A stretch of 64,000 nt of DNA from CAVQBJ01 sp963710725 (GTDB lineage Bacteria; Actinomycetota; Thermoleophilia; Solirubrobacterales; Solirubrobacteraceae). The notes below the pieces were generated by a model. The model did not search any database and was not told where the DNA came from. It saw only the letters and a program-made list of their open reading frames with translations. A program made the position numbers and the translations under genes. The stretch covers positions 186,001 through 250,000 of the forward strand of contig CAVQBJ010000005.1 in NCBI GenBank assembly GCA_963710725.1, in the 5' to 3' direction. Shown here piece after piece: positions 53,110-61,145 of this stretch. Within the stretch, counting starts at the first letter, position 1; every line of letters starts with the position of its first letter.

Positions 53110-54500
53110 GCCTCGGCGAGGCGTCGCACCCCCTCGTCGATCGCCGGCTCGTCGAGGTTCGCGTAACCGAGCATGAGCTCGTCGTGGCGCCGGCGGACGT
53201 CGGCGTAGCAGAACCCGAGCGGGTAGGCACCCACCGACCGCTCGGCGGCCGCCTCCACGATCGCGGGGCCGTCGACGGCCGTCGCGAGGCGCACCACGGC
53301 GTGCAGGCCGGCGGCCACGCCCGTCACCCGCGCGCCCGGCAGGTGGCGGGCGACCGCGGCGACGAGCGCGTCTCGGCGCGCGGCGTAGCGCCGTCGCGCC
53401 TGGCGCAGGTGACGGTCCAGGGTCCCGTGCTCGAGCAGCTGCGCGAGCGCGAGCTGATCGAGGGTCGGGGAGCCATGGTCGGCGAGCGCCTTCTCCACGA
53501 GCACGGGCTCGACGAGGCGTCGCGGCAGGACCATCCATCCGAGCCGCAGCGCGGGGGCGAGCGTCTTACTGGCCGTTCCGAGGTATACGACGTGATCGGG
53601 GGCGAGGCCCTGCAGCGCCCCGAGCGGCGAGCGGTCGTAGCGGAACTCCGCGTCGTAGTCGTCCTCGATCAGCACGCGGTCGCCGCCGCCCGCCCAGTCG
53701 AGCAGCCCGGCGCGGCGGTGCGGCGCGAGCGCCACGCCGAGCGGTGCCTGATGCGCCGGGGTGACCAGCGCCGCACGGACGTCGGCGTCCGCGAGCGCGT
53801 CGACGGTCACGCCGTCGGCGTCCACCGGCAGCGGATGCAGTCGCGCCCCGTGCGCGCGCAGGATCGCGCGCAGATGGGGCAGGCTCGGATCCTCGACGCC
53901 GATCAACGGGGACCCACCGGCGGCCAGCGCGCGGGCGAGCAGCACCAGCGCCTGAGCCGTTCCCGAGCACACGACGATCGACTCGGGATCGGCGACGACG
54001 CCGCGCACGCGGCCGACGTGGGCGGCGATCGCGCGGCGGAGCTCGAGCGCGCCGCGCGGGTCGGGGTAGCCGAGCCGGGCGTCGGGCGTGCCCTTCAGCA
54101 CCTCGCGCATCGCGCGCGCCCACGCGACGCGCGGGAACCCCGCGAGGTCCGGGCAGCCCGGGAAGAAGTCGTAGCGCAGCGGCGGCGCGGCGGCGCTGTC
54201 CGCGGCCCTCGCGACGGGCGTCGCCGCCTCGGCCACGAACGTTCCGGCCCCGTGGCGGGAGCGGAGGTAGCCCTCGGCGAGCAGCTGGGCGTACGCCTCG
54301 ACGACGAGGCGCCGAGACACGCGGAGGTCGGCGGCGAGCGTCCGCGACGGGGGCAGGCGCGTGCCGTGCGCGAGGCGGCCCGAACGGATCGCCGCGCGCA
54401 GGCCCTCCTCCAGCTGCCCGCGCAGGGGCGTGCGCGAACGGCGGTCGAGCTGGACGAGCAGCTCGGGGCCTCGCAGCGATGTGGTACCCATTTCATGCAC
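53067..54500 (-). CDS. MocR/PdxR-type regulator (GntR winged helix + aminotransferase fold)
   Basis: 477 residues. A GntR winged helix (about 15-85: RTPLRGQLEEGLRAAIRSGRL, LPPSRTLAADLRVSRRLVVEAY) is joined by a linker to a class I aminotransferase domain (about 115-460) with PLP Lys in GTASKTLAPALRLGW and DDYDAEFRYD. Such proteins regulate PLP or amine-related genes, binding PLP or an amine. No pdx genes are near; it is divergent from the AhpD-like and epimerase genes, which are the likely targets. The ATG at 54500 has another in-frame ATG 3 codons on. Confidence 0.93.
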   Translation of the reverse strand: MHEMGTTSLRGPELLVQLDRRSRTPLRGQLEEGLRAAIRSGRLAHGTRLPPSRTLAADLRVSRRLVVEAYAQLLAEGYLRSRHGAGTFVAEAATPVARAADSAAAPPLRYDFFPGCPDLAGFPRVAWARAMREVLKGTPDARLGYPDPRGALELRRAIAAHVGRVRGVVADPESIVVCSGTAQALVLLARALAAGGSPLIGVEDPSLPHLRAILRAHGARLHPLPVDADGVTVDALADADVRAALVTPAHQAPLGVALAPHRRAGLLDWAGGGDRVLIEDDYDAEFRYDRSPLGALQGLAPDHVVYLGTASKTLAPALRLGWMVLPRRLVEPVLVEKALADHGSPTLDQLALAQLLEHGTLDRHLRQARRRYAARRDALVAAVARHLPGARVTGVAAGLHAVVRLATAVDGPAIVEAAAERSVGAYPLGFCYADVRRRHDELMLGYANLDEPAIDEGVRRLAEAYAMVTRAREGDAA

Positions 54501-54586
54501 TGAACTGGTCCTTTACGGGGTTCCACTACGAGCGTAACGTGTGGACGAGCTCCCCGTCGCACGGTCATCCCCCAAGGAGGTCCCTC
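54501..54586. promoter_or_regulatory. Divergent promoter/operator region between the MocR-like and AhpD-like genes
   Basis: The 86-base gap contains ACTGGTCC followed by ACGGGGTTCC within a GAAC...GTTC frame (54502-54523), a plausible regulator-binding site close to the MocR start. AAGGAGG for the rightward gene lies at 54574-54580. Confidence 0.4.
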
Positions 54587-55201
54587 ATGACACGCATCAC
54601 CGGCGTTCCGCGCAGCGAGGCCGGACCGTTCGTGCGCCTCGTGTACCGGCTCATGCGCCGCGAGTTCGGCCGCGAGGTCTCGCCGGTCGCGGTGTATGCC
54701 CACCGGCCAAGGCTGCTGTTCGGCTACGGCCTGTTCGAGAAGGCCCAGCAGGCCGACGCGCGCGTCGACCCGGTCGTCCGGGCGCTCGTCGAGCTCAAGG
54801 CGGCCGCGCTCCTGCAATGCGAGTTCTGCATCGACATCGGATCGCACCTCGCCCGCGAGGTCGGCGTGACGGAGGTCCAGCTGCTCGATCTGTGGCGCTA
54901 CCGCGACAGCGAGCACTTCGACGAGCGCCAGACGCTCGCGCTCGACCTCGCCGTCGGCATGACCCGCACCCCGGTCGACGTTCCCGACGCCCTCTTCGCG
55001 CGGCTGCGTGAGCGGTTCAGCGACGACGAGGTCGTCGAGCTGGTGAACCTGGTCGCACTGGAGAACCTGCGGTCGCGCTTCAACGCCACCTTCGGCCTCG
55101 GCGCGGAGGGGTTCAGCGAGGGAATGGTCTGCGCGCGCCCGGAGGCGGTGCCCGCCTCGGGCGCCCTCGACGGTCGCCCGGCCGAGCCGGCAACGGTATG
55201 A
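54587..55201 (+). CDS. Carboxymuconolactone decarboxylase/AhpD-like protein
   Basis: 204 residues. The AhpD-fold motif LLQCEFCIDIGSHLARE contains the redox/catalytic CEFC and His. Proteins of this family are alkylhydroperoxidase-like or act on lactones; no substrate can be told here. ATG 54587 is preceded by AAGGAGG, the strongest ribosome site in this area. It overlaps the next epimerase gene by 4 bases and is probably controlled by the divergent MocR-like regulator. Confidence 0.88.
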   Translation: MTRITGVPRSEAGPFVRLVYRLMRREFGREVSPVAVYAHRPRLLFGYGLFEKAQQADARVDPVVRALVELKAAALLQCEFCIDIGSHLAREVGVTEVQLLDLWRYRDSEHFDERQTLALDLAVGMTRTPVDVPDALFARLRERFSDDEVVELVNLVALENLRSRFNATFGLGAEGFSEGMVCARPEAVPASGALDGRPAEPATV

Positions 55202-56178
55202 GGGTGTTCGTAGCGGGCGCCACCGGGGCGCTCGGACGCCCGCTGGTCCCGCGCCTGCTCGCGGCCGGCGACGAGGTCATCGCGATGACCCGCTCGCCGG
55301 CGCGAGCGGGTCAGCTGCAGGCGATCGGCGCCGAGGCAGTGGTCTGCGACGCGCTCGACGCCGGCGCACTGCAAGCCGCCGTCGTGGGCGCACGCCCCGA
55401 TGTCGTCGTGCACCTGTTGACCGCGATCCCGGCGCGCATCAACCCACGGCGCATGGCGCGGGACTTCGCCGCGAACGACCGCCTGCGCGAGGAGGGCACA
55501 CGCCATCTCGTCGCCGCCGCACGGGCGGCCGGGGCACGGCGCCTCGTCGCCGAGAGCATCGCGTTCGCGTACGTCCCTCCGCGCGGCGGGCCGCGCGGCG
55601 CACCGGCGCACGTCGAGTCCGATCCCCTCGCACTCGACGCCAAGCCCCCGTGGCGGCGCTCGGTGCACGCCCTCGCCGCGCTCGAGCGCGAGGTGCTCGG
55701 CGCCGACGGGATCGAGGGACTCGTTCTCCGCTACGGCTACCTCTACGGCCCCGGGACGTCGTACTCCGCCGACGGGTCGACGACGGCGCAGGTGCGCCGC
55801 CGCCGCTTCCCGATCGTCGGCGACGGCGCCGGCGTGTGGTCGTTCGTGCACGTCGACGACGCGGCGGAGGCGACGCGGCTCGCCGTGCACGCCAGTACGA
55901 CCGGCGTCCTGAACATCGTCGACGACGAGCCGGCCCCGGTGGCCGCCTGGCTGCCGGCGTTCGCCTCGGCCATCGACGCCCCGCCGCCGCGGCGCGTGCC
56001 GGTGCCGGTCGCCCGGATCATGGCCGGCTCCTACGCGGTCATGCTGATGACCGCCATGGGCGGCGCCGAGGCCACGCGCGCGCGGGCCGAGCTCGGGTGG
56101 CGCCCGCAGCGCCAAACCTGGCGCGAGGGCTTTCGCGGCAGCGTCGAGGAGGCGGCGGCGCAGCCGGCGGCGTCTTGA
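55198..56178 (+). CDS. NAD(P)-dependent epimerase/dehydratase-like protein (extended SDR)
   Basis: 326 residues. FVAGATGALGRPLVPRLLAAGDEV is the TGxxGxxG nucleotide-binding motif. The usual YxxxK active site is not clear: VAESIAFAYVPP sits where it is expected, so this may be an atypical (NmrA/isoflavone-reductase-like) member. Start ATG overlaps the AhpD-like stop. Its last codons, and the stop at 56176-56178, lie inside the first copy of the 74-base tandem repeat, so its C-terminus was probably set by the repeat. Confidence 0.85.
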   Translation: MRVFVAGATGALGRPLVPRLLAAGDEVIAMTRSPARAGQLQAIGAEAVVCDALDAGALQAAVVGARPDVVVHLLTAIPARINPRRMARDFAANDRLREEGTRHLVAAARAAGARRLVAESIAFAYVPPRGGPRGAPAHVESDPLALDAKPPWRRSVHALAALEREVLGADGIEGLVLRYGYLYGPGTSYSADGSTTAQVRRRRFPIVGDGAGVWSFVHVDDAAEATRLAVHASTTGVLNIVDDEPAPVAAWLPAFASAIDAPPPRRVPVPVARIMAGSYAVMLMTAMGGAEATRARAELGWRPQRQTWREGFRGSVEEAAAQPAAS

Positions 56179-56381
56179 CCGCCGGTCGCCCCGCCGGGCG
56201 GACGCGACCTCCCGCCGGGGTGACGCGACCCGGCCAGGCGGCGGCGTCTTGACCGCCGGTCGCCCCGCCGGGCGGACGCGACCTCCCGCCGGGGTGACGC
56301 GACCCGGCCAGGCGGCGGCGTCTTGACCGCCGGTCGCCCCGCCGGGCGGACGCGACCTCCCGCCGGGGTGACGCGACCCGG
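56166..56381. repeat. 74-base tandem repeat, about 2.9 copies
   Basis: Copies begin near 56166, 56240 and 56314, with almost identical sequence. Each unit has two GACGCGACC motifs about 21 bases apart and a CCGCC/GGCGG dyad. No coding role beyond the end of the epimerase gene is visible, and copies adjoin directly, so it is not a CRISPR array. Confidence 0.92.
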
Positions 56382-56398
56382 GCCACGCCGCCCGGCCC

Positions 56399-56640
56399 GA
56401 CGCGACCGTCACGGCCGCGGCACGTGCCGGTCGGCCCGGTAACGGCACTGCCACGCGAATGTGCCGCGCGCCGGTTGCAGCAGCAGTGCCCCGGGGGGTG
56501 TGGTCCCTCATGCACCCTATGCGGCGCGAAAGCGACCACACCCTCCGCCAGCAGGTGACGCGACCGTTACAAGTGCGCCCGGCACGTTACGCCGCGTGCC
56601 CGCCTCGTAACGGAGCTGCCGCGCAAGTGTGCCGCCGGCC
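56399..56640. repeat. Degenerate repeat pair flanking a hairpin
   Basis: Two diverged copies begin with GACGCGACCG(T) (56399 and 56557) and run through GTAACGG...CTGCC...GTGCCG. Between them, arms 56496-56505 and 56534-56543 pair over 10 bases (GGGTGTGGTC). The section has no supported gene. Confidence 0.55.
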
Positions 56641-56656
56641 TCCACATGCCCGCCTC

Positions 56657-56800
56657 GGATGCCACCGAGGTTCGCCCCCGACGGCCCGCGCCCGCGCCCG
56701 CCTCCGGATGCCACCGAGGTTCGCCCCAGACGGCCCGCGCCAGACGCCCGCCACCGGATGCCACCGAGACCCCCGACGGCCCGCGCCCGCGCCGCGCCCG
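56657..56800. repeat. 49-50 base tandem repeat, three copies
   Basis: Units starting at 56657, 56706 and 56756, each GGATGCCACCGAG followed by GGTTCGCCCC and GACGGCCCGCG with small differences. The third copy is shortened. It ends about 57 bases before the polA stop. Confidence 0.85.
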
Positions 56801-56856
56801 CCCCGCGGCCGCGGCCGGGGCCGCATTCCGACCGGCCGGCGCAGCCCGAGCGGCCC

Positions 56857-59499
56857 CTACTTCGCCTCGAGCCAGTTCTCTCCGGTGCCGATGTCGACCT
56901 CGAGCGGCGGGTCGTGGTCCCAGACGCCCACCATCTCGCGCTCGATGAGCTCACGCGCCGCCGGCGCCTCCGCCGGCGGCCCCTCGAAGAGCAGCTCGTC
57001 GTGGATCGTGAGGATGAGGCGGGTGGCCAGGCCCGACGCGGCGAGCGCGCGGTGGGTGCGGACCATCGCCAGCTTGATGATGTCCGCCGCGGATCCCTGG
57101 ATGACGGTGTTGACGGCGAGCCGCTCGCCGAGCGTGCGCAGCTGGTAGTTGCGCGCCTGCAGCTCGGGGATCTGGCGCCGGCGGCCCCACAGCGTCGTCA
57201 CGTGGCCATGCTCCTTCGCGCTCTCGATCGTCGTGGCGATGAACTCGGCGACGCGCGGGAAGCGCTCGAGGTAGGCGTCGATGAACGCCTTCGCCTCCTC
57301 GCGGGGGATGTTGAGCCGGTCGGCAAGGCCGTAGTCGCTCAGGCCGTAGACGATGCCGTAGTTGATCATCTTCGACTTCGAGCGCATGCCGGGGTCGATC
57401 CCGTCCGGCTGCACCTGGAAGACCTGCGACGCGGTCGCCGTGTGCACATCTTCGCCGCGGCGGAAGATCTCCTTGAGCACCGGCTCGTCGGCCACGTGCG
57501 CGAGCACGCGCAACTCGATCTGTGAGTAGTCGGCGGAGATGAGCACATCCCCGGGATCGGCCTCGAAGCAGCCGCGGATCTCGCGGCCGAGCGGCGTGCG
57601 GATGGGGACGTTCTGCATGTTCGGGTTCGTGCTCGACAGCCGCCCGGTCTGCGCCACCGCCTGCAGGAACGTCGTGTGGATGCGCGAGCGCTCGTCGACG
57701 AGTCCCGGCAGCACGTCGAGATAGGTCTTGGCGAGCGTGTTGAGCTCGCGCCAGCGCTCGATGCGAGGGATGATCTCGTGCTCCTCGCGGATCGACTGCA
57801 GCACGCGGGCGTCGGTCGAGTAGCCGGTCTTGCCGCGCCGCTTGCGCGACAGGCCGAGCTTCTCGAACAGGACGGCGCCGAGCTGCTGGGGCGAGCCGAT
57901 GACGAACTCCTCTCCGGCGAGCGCGAAGATCTCCTGCTCCAGCCCGCTCACCTCCTCGCGCACGCGCGCGGTGATCCCCTCCAGCCGCGGGACGTTCAGC
58001 CGCACCCCGGCGAGCTCCATGTCTCGGAGCACGCTCACCAGCGGCAGCTCGATGTCGTCCATGAGCGCCTGCAGGCCCCGCTCGGCGATCTCGGCTCGCT
58101 GCGCAGCGGCGAGCGCCCCGACGAGCACGGCGTCGCCGGCCACCGGGTCCTCGAGGGCCGCGGCGAGCCCGCGCTCCTCGCACAGCTCGGCGAACGGGTA
58201 GCCGCGGCGGGCCGGCTCGAGCAGGTAGGCGCCGAGCAGCGTGTCGTGCGCGAGGCCGGGCGGCACGACCCCGAGCCCCTTCGCATCGTGGGCGATCACC
58301 GGCCGCGACCCGAGCGCGAGCGCCACCTCGTCGGGCGAGCGGCAGTCGCCGGCGAGCACCGTGGTCACGCCGCCCTCGGTGGCCGGCGCCGCCACGGCGA
58401 AGCGCCACGGCGAGCCCTCCGCGAACAGCGCATCCTCCGGCACGTCGGCGGCGCGTACGGCCACCGCAAGCTCGTCGCCGGCGAGCGCCGCGACGTCGGC
58501 GACCGCGCCCTGCCTCGACCGCGCGGCGAGCCGCTTCTCGGCCGCCGGCACCGGCGCCGCCGCGTCGGCGCTCCCGAGCGCCTCCTCCAGGCGCCGCAGC
58601 GGGTCGCGCAGCTCGTACTCGCGGAAGAACTCGCGCAGGCGCGAGCGATCGGGCTCGCGCGCGACCTCGGCGAGCGGGTCGAACTCGACCGGCACGTCGC
58701 GCTGGATCGTGGCCAGGCGCTTGGACACCCGAGCGTCCTCGGCATGCTCGACGAGGTTCTGCTTGCGCTTGGCCCCGCTGATGTCGTCGACGTGCGCGAG
58801 GACCTCCTCGAGCGGCCCGAAGCGCTGGATGAGGTCGCTCGCCGTCTTATCGCCGATACCCGGGACGCCGGGGATGTTGTCGGAGGTGTCGCCCTTCAGG
58901 CCGTAGAAGTCGGGGATCAGCTCGGGTGGGATCCCGTAGCGGTCGATCACCGCCTGGCGGTCGTAGATCTTCGTGTCGGTGATCCCGCGCGCGGTGGCCA
59001 TCACGCGCACGAGGCCCTGTTCGTCGATGAGCTGGAACACGTCGCGATCGCCGGTGACGATCATCACCGGCACGCCGGCCGCCCGCGCACGCTCGGCGAG
59101 CGAGGCGATCACGTCGTCGGCCTCGTAGCCCTCGACCGCGACGTTGCGGTAGCCGAATGCCTCGGTGAGCGGCTCCATCGCCGGCCACTGGGCCTTCAGC
59201 AGGTCGGGCCGCGACTGCCGCTGGGCCTTGTACTCCGAGTAGATCTCGCGCCGGCCCGAGCTGCCCGCGTCCCACACGACGACCGTCGGCACCGTGCCGT
59301 ACTCGGTCACGATCTTCACGAGCATCGACGCGAACCCGAAGATCGCGTTCGTCGGCACGCCGGTCGACGTGGCGATCGACTCCGGCAGCGCGAAGAACGC
59401 GCGGTAGACGAGGCTGTTGCCGTCGATCAGGAACAGCGTGTCGGCGTCGTTGCGCTCGGTGGTCGCGCCGGCGGGCGCCGGTGTCGTGTCGGTGGCCAC
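56857..59499 (-). CDS. polA: DNA polymerase I (proofreading site degenerate)
   Basis: 880 residues. The 5'-3' exonuclease half (LFLIDGNSLVYRAFF, VEGYEADDVIASL, TGDRDVFQLI, GIPGVPGIGDKTA-like) is intact. The middle domain keeps the size of a 3'-5' exonuclease but lacks the usual Asp-x-Glu and other metal ligands, so proofreading is probably lost, as in many Gram-positives. The polymerase motifs are complete: DYSQIELRVLAH (A), SKMINYGIVYGLSDYGL (B) and TIHDELLFE (C). The GTG start (59499) is 7 bases after a TATTGT -10-like element that sits inside a palindrome. Confidence 0.97.
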   Translation of the reverse strand: MATDTTPAPAGATTERNDADTLFLIDGNSLVYRAFFALPESIATSTGVPTNAIFGFASMLVKIVTEYGTVPTVVVWDAGSSGRREIYSEYKAQRQSRPDLLKAQWPAMEPLTEAFGYRNVAVEGYEADDVIASLAERARAAGVPVMIVTGDRDVFQLIDEQGLVRVMATARGITDTKIYDRQAVIDRYGIPPELIPDFYGLKGDTSDNIPGVPGIGDKTASDLIQRFGPLEEVLAHVDDISGAKRKQNLVEHAEDARVSKRLATIQRDVPVEFDPLAEVAREPDRSRLREFFREYELRDPLRRLEEALGSADAAAPVPAAEKRLAARSRQGAVADVAALAGDELAVAVRAADVPEDALFAEGSPWRFAVAAPATEGGVTTVLAGDCRSPDEVALALGSRPVIAHDAKGLGVVPPGLAHDTLLGAYLLEPARRGYPFAELCEERGLAAALEDPVAGDAVLVGALAAAQRAEIAERGLQALMDDIELPLVSVLRDMELAGVRLNVPRLEGITARVREEVSGLEQEIFALAGEEFVIGSPQQLGAVLFEKLGLSRKRRGKTGYSTDARVLQSIREEHEIIPRIERWRELNTLAKTYLDVLPGLVDERSRIHTTFLQAVAQTGRLSSTNPNMQNVPIRTPLGREIRGCFEADPGDVLISADYSQIELRVLAHVADEPVLKEIFRRGEDVHTATASQVFQVQPDGIDPGMRSKSKMINYGIVYGLSDYGLADRLNIPREEAKAFIDAYLERFPRVAEFIATTIESAKEHGHVTTLWGRRRQIPELQARNYQLRTLGERLAVNTVIQGSAADIIKLAMVRTHRALAASGLATRLILTIHDELLFEGPPAEAPAARELIEREMVGVWDHDPPLEVDIGTGENWLEAK

Positions 59500-59501
59500 C
59501 A

Positions 59502-59517
59502 GCTCACAATAGTGAGC
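59502..59517 (-). promoter_or_regulatory. polA promoter with overlapping 16-base palindrome
   Basis: GCTCACAATAGTGAGC (59502-59517) is a dyad with 6-base arms; the -10 TATTGT (59507-59512, minus strand) lies in its middle. A repressor bound here would block the leaderless start of polA. Confidence 0.5.
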
Positions 59518-59632
59518 GAGCCGGGATCGCGGTCGTGCGTCGAGGGCGAGCCGGCCCGCTCACGCTTGACCCCATAACATCAGCCCCCGGCCATCGCTAC
59601 CCCCGGCCGTGAACATCGAGGAGCACACCCCC

Positions 59633-61108
59633 GTGAGCGCCACACCCAGCGCGCAGTACAGCCTGACGATCCGCGTCGAGATCGACGATCAGCCCGGCAT
59701 GCTCGGACAGGTCGCGAGCGCGATCGGCCACGCCGGCGGGGTCATCGGCGCGGTGGATCTCGTCGAGGTCGTCGACGGTCGGATGGTGCGCGACATCACC
59801 GTCGACGCGTCCGGGCAGGAGCACTGGGACGAGATCGTGGCGGCGATCGACGCTCTCCCGTCCGCGCGCGTCATCGACACCACCGACCGCACGTTTCTCA
59901 TGCACGTGGGCGGGAAGATCGAGCAGCACAACAAGCACCCGCTCAAGACGCGTGACGATCTCTCGATGGCCTACACGCCGGGCGTGGCGCGTGTGTGCCT
60001 GGCGATCGCCGACGATCCCGACAAGGCGTTCCAGTACACGATCAAGCGCAACACGGTGGCCGTCGTCTCCGACGGCACCGCGGTCCTCGGCCTCGGCGAC
60101 ATCGGCTCCCGGGCCGCGATGCCGGTGATGGAGGGCAAGGCCTGCCTGTTCAAGGAGTTCGCCGAGGTGGATGCCTTCCCGATCTGCCTTGACACGAAGG
60201 ACCCCGACGAGATCGTGGAGACGGTCATCCGGATCGCGCCCGCCTTCGGCGGCATCAACCTCGAGGACATCTCGGCTCCGCGGTGCTTCGAGATCGAGGA
60301 GCGCCTCATCTCCGAGCTCGACATCCCCGTCTTCCACGACGACCAGCACGGCACGGCGGTGGTCGTGCTCGCCGCCCTGCTCAACGCCGTCAAGCTCACC
60401 GGCCGGCGCCTGCAGGACCTCAAGGTGCTCGTGATCGGCCTCGGCGCGGCCGGCATCGCCGTCAGCAAGATCCTGCTGTCGGCGGGCGTGACGTCGATCG
60501 TCGGCGCCGACTCGCGCGGCGCGGTGCACACCGAGCGCGAGGACTACCTCGACGGCAGCATGAACCCGGTCAAGCGCTGGTACGCCGAGGTGACCAACCC
60601 CGAATGCCGGGCCGGCGCCCCCGCCGACCTGATCGACGGCATGGACCTGCTGATCGGCCTGTCCGGCGCGCGCGTATTCCCGGCCGAGGCCCTGCAGCGC
60701 ATGAACCACGACGCGATGGTCTTCGCGATGGCGAACCCCAACCCGGAGGTCAGCCCGGAGGAGGCCGCGCAATACGTGCGGATCATGGCCACGGGACGCT
60801 CCGACTACCCGAATCAGATCAATAACGTGCTCTGCTTTCCGGGTATCTTCCGCGGCGCGCTCGACGTGCGCGCGACGTCCATCACCGAGGACATGAAGGT
60901 CGCGGCCGCGCGCGCGATCGCCGACATCGTCACCGACGCCGAGCTGCGCGAGGAGTACATCATTCCGTCGGTGTTCAATCGCGACGTCGCGCCCGCCGTG
61001 GCGGCCGCCGTCGCCGAGCAGGCCCGCGCCAGCGGTGCCGCGAGCGTCGGTCCGACGCAGATCGGCTACGCCTCCGCGGACGAGGGTCGGCTGCACGGCG
61101 CGAACTAG
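59633..61108 (+). CDS. Malic enzyme with N-terminal ACT domain
   Basis: About 491 residues. An ACT domain (about 10-85: IRVEIDDQPGMLGQVASAIGHAGG) precedes a malic enzyme of the NAD(P)-dependent type: SMAYTPGVARVC, the catalytic Lys region GKACLFKEFA, metal-binding Glu/Asp in PVFHDDQHGTAVV, and the nucleotide fold VLVIGLGAAGIAVSK. It decarboxylates malate to pyruvate; the ACT domain suggests small-ligand control. The GTG at 59633 has GAGGAG 9 bases upstream; an earlier in-frame GTG at 59609 lacks such a site. Confidence 0.94.
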   Translation: MSATPSAQYSLTIRVEIDDQPGMLGQVASAIGHAGGVIGAVDLVEVVDGRMVRDITVDASGQEHWDEIVAAIDALPSARVIDTTDRTFLMHVGGKIEQHNKHPLKTRDDLSMAYTPGVARVCLAIADDPDKAFQYTIKRNTVAVVSDGTAVLGLGDIGSRAAMPVMEGKACLFKEFAEVDAFPICLDTKDPDEIVETVIRIAPAFGGINLEDISAPRCFEIEERLISELDIPVFHDDQHGTAVVVLAALLNAVKLTGRRLQDLKVLVIGLGAAGIAVSKILLSAGVTSIVGADSRGAVHTEREDYLDGSMNPVKRWYAEVTNPECRAGAPADLIDGMDLLIGLSGARVFPAEALQRMNHDAMVFAMANPNPEVSPEEAAQYVRIMATGRSDYPNQINNVLCFPGIFRGALDVRATSITEDMKVAAARAIADIVTDAELREEYIIPSVFNRDVAPAVAAAVAEQARASGAASVGPTQIGYASADEGRLHGAN

Positions 61109-61145
61109 GCCGCGAAGCCGGCCGGCGGCGAACGAGGAGGCAGCG

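Noticed and set aside
53067..54500. Naming the MocR-like gene pdxR
   Set aside because: No pdxS/pdxT or other PLP synthesis gene is adjacent, so the specific name is not justified.
56166..56800. CRISPR array in the repeat island
   Set aside because: Repeats adjoin without unique spacers, unit lengths are 74 and 49-50 bases, and no cas gene is near.
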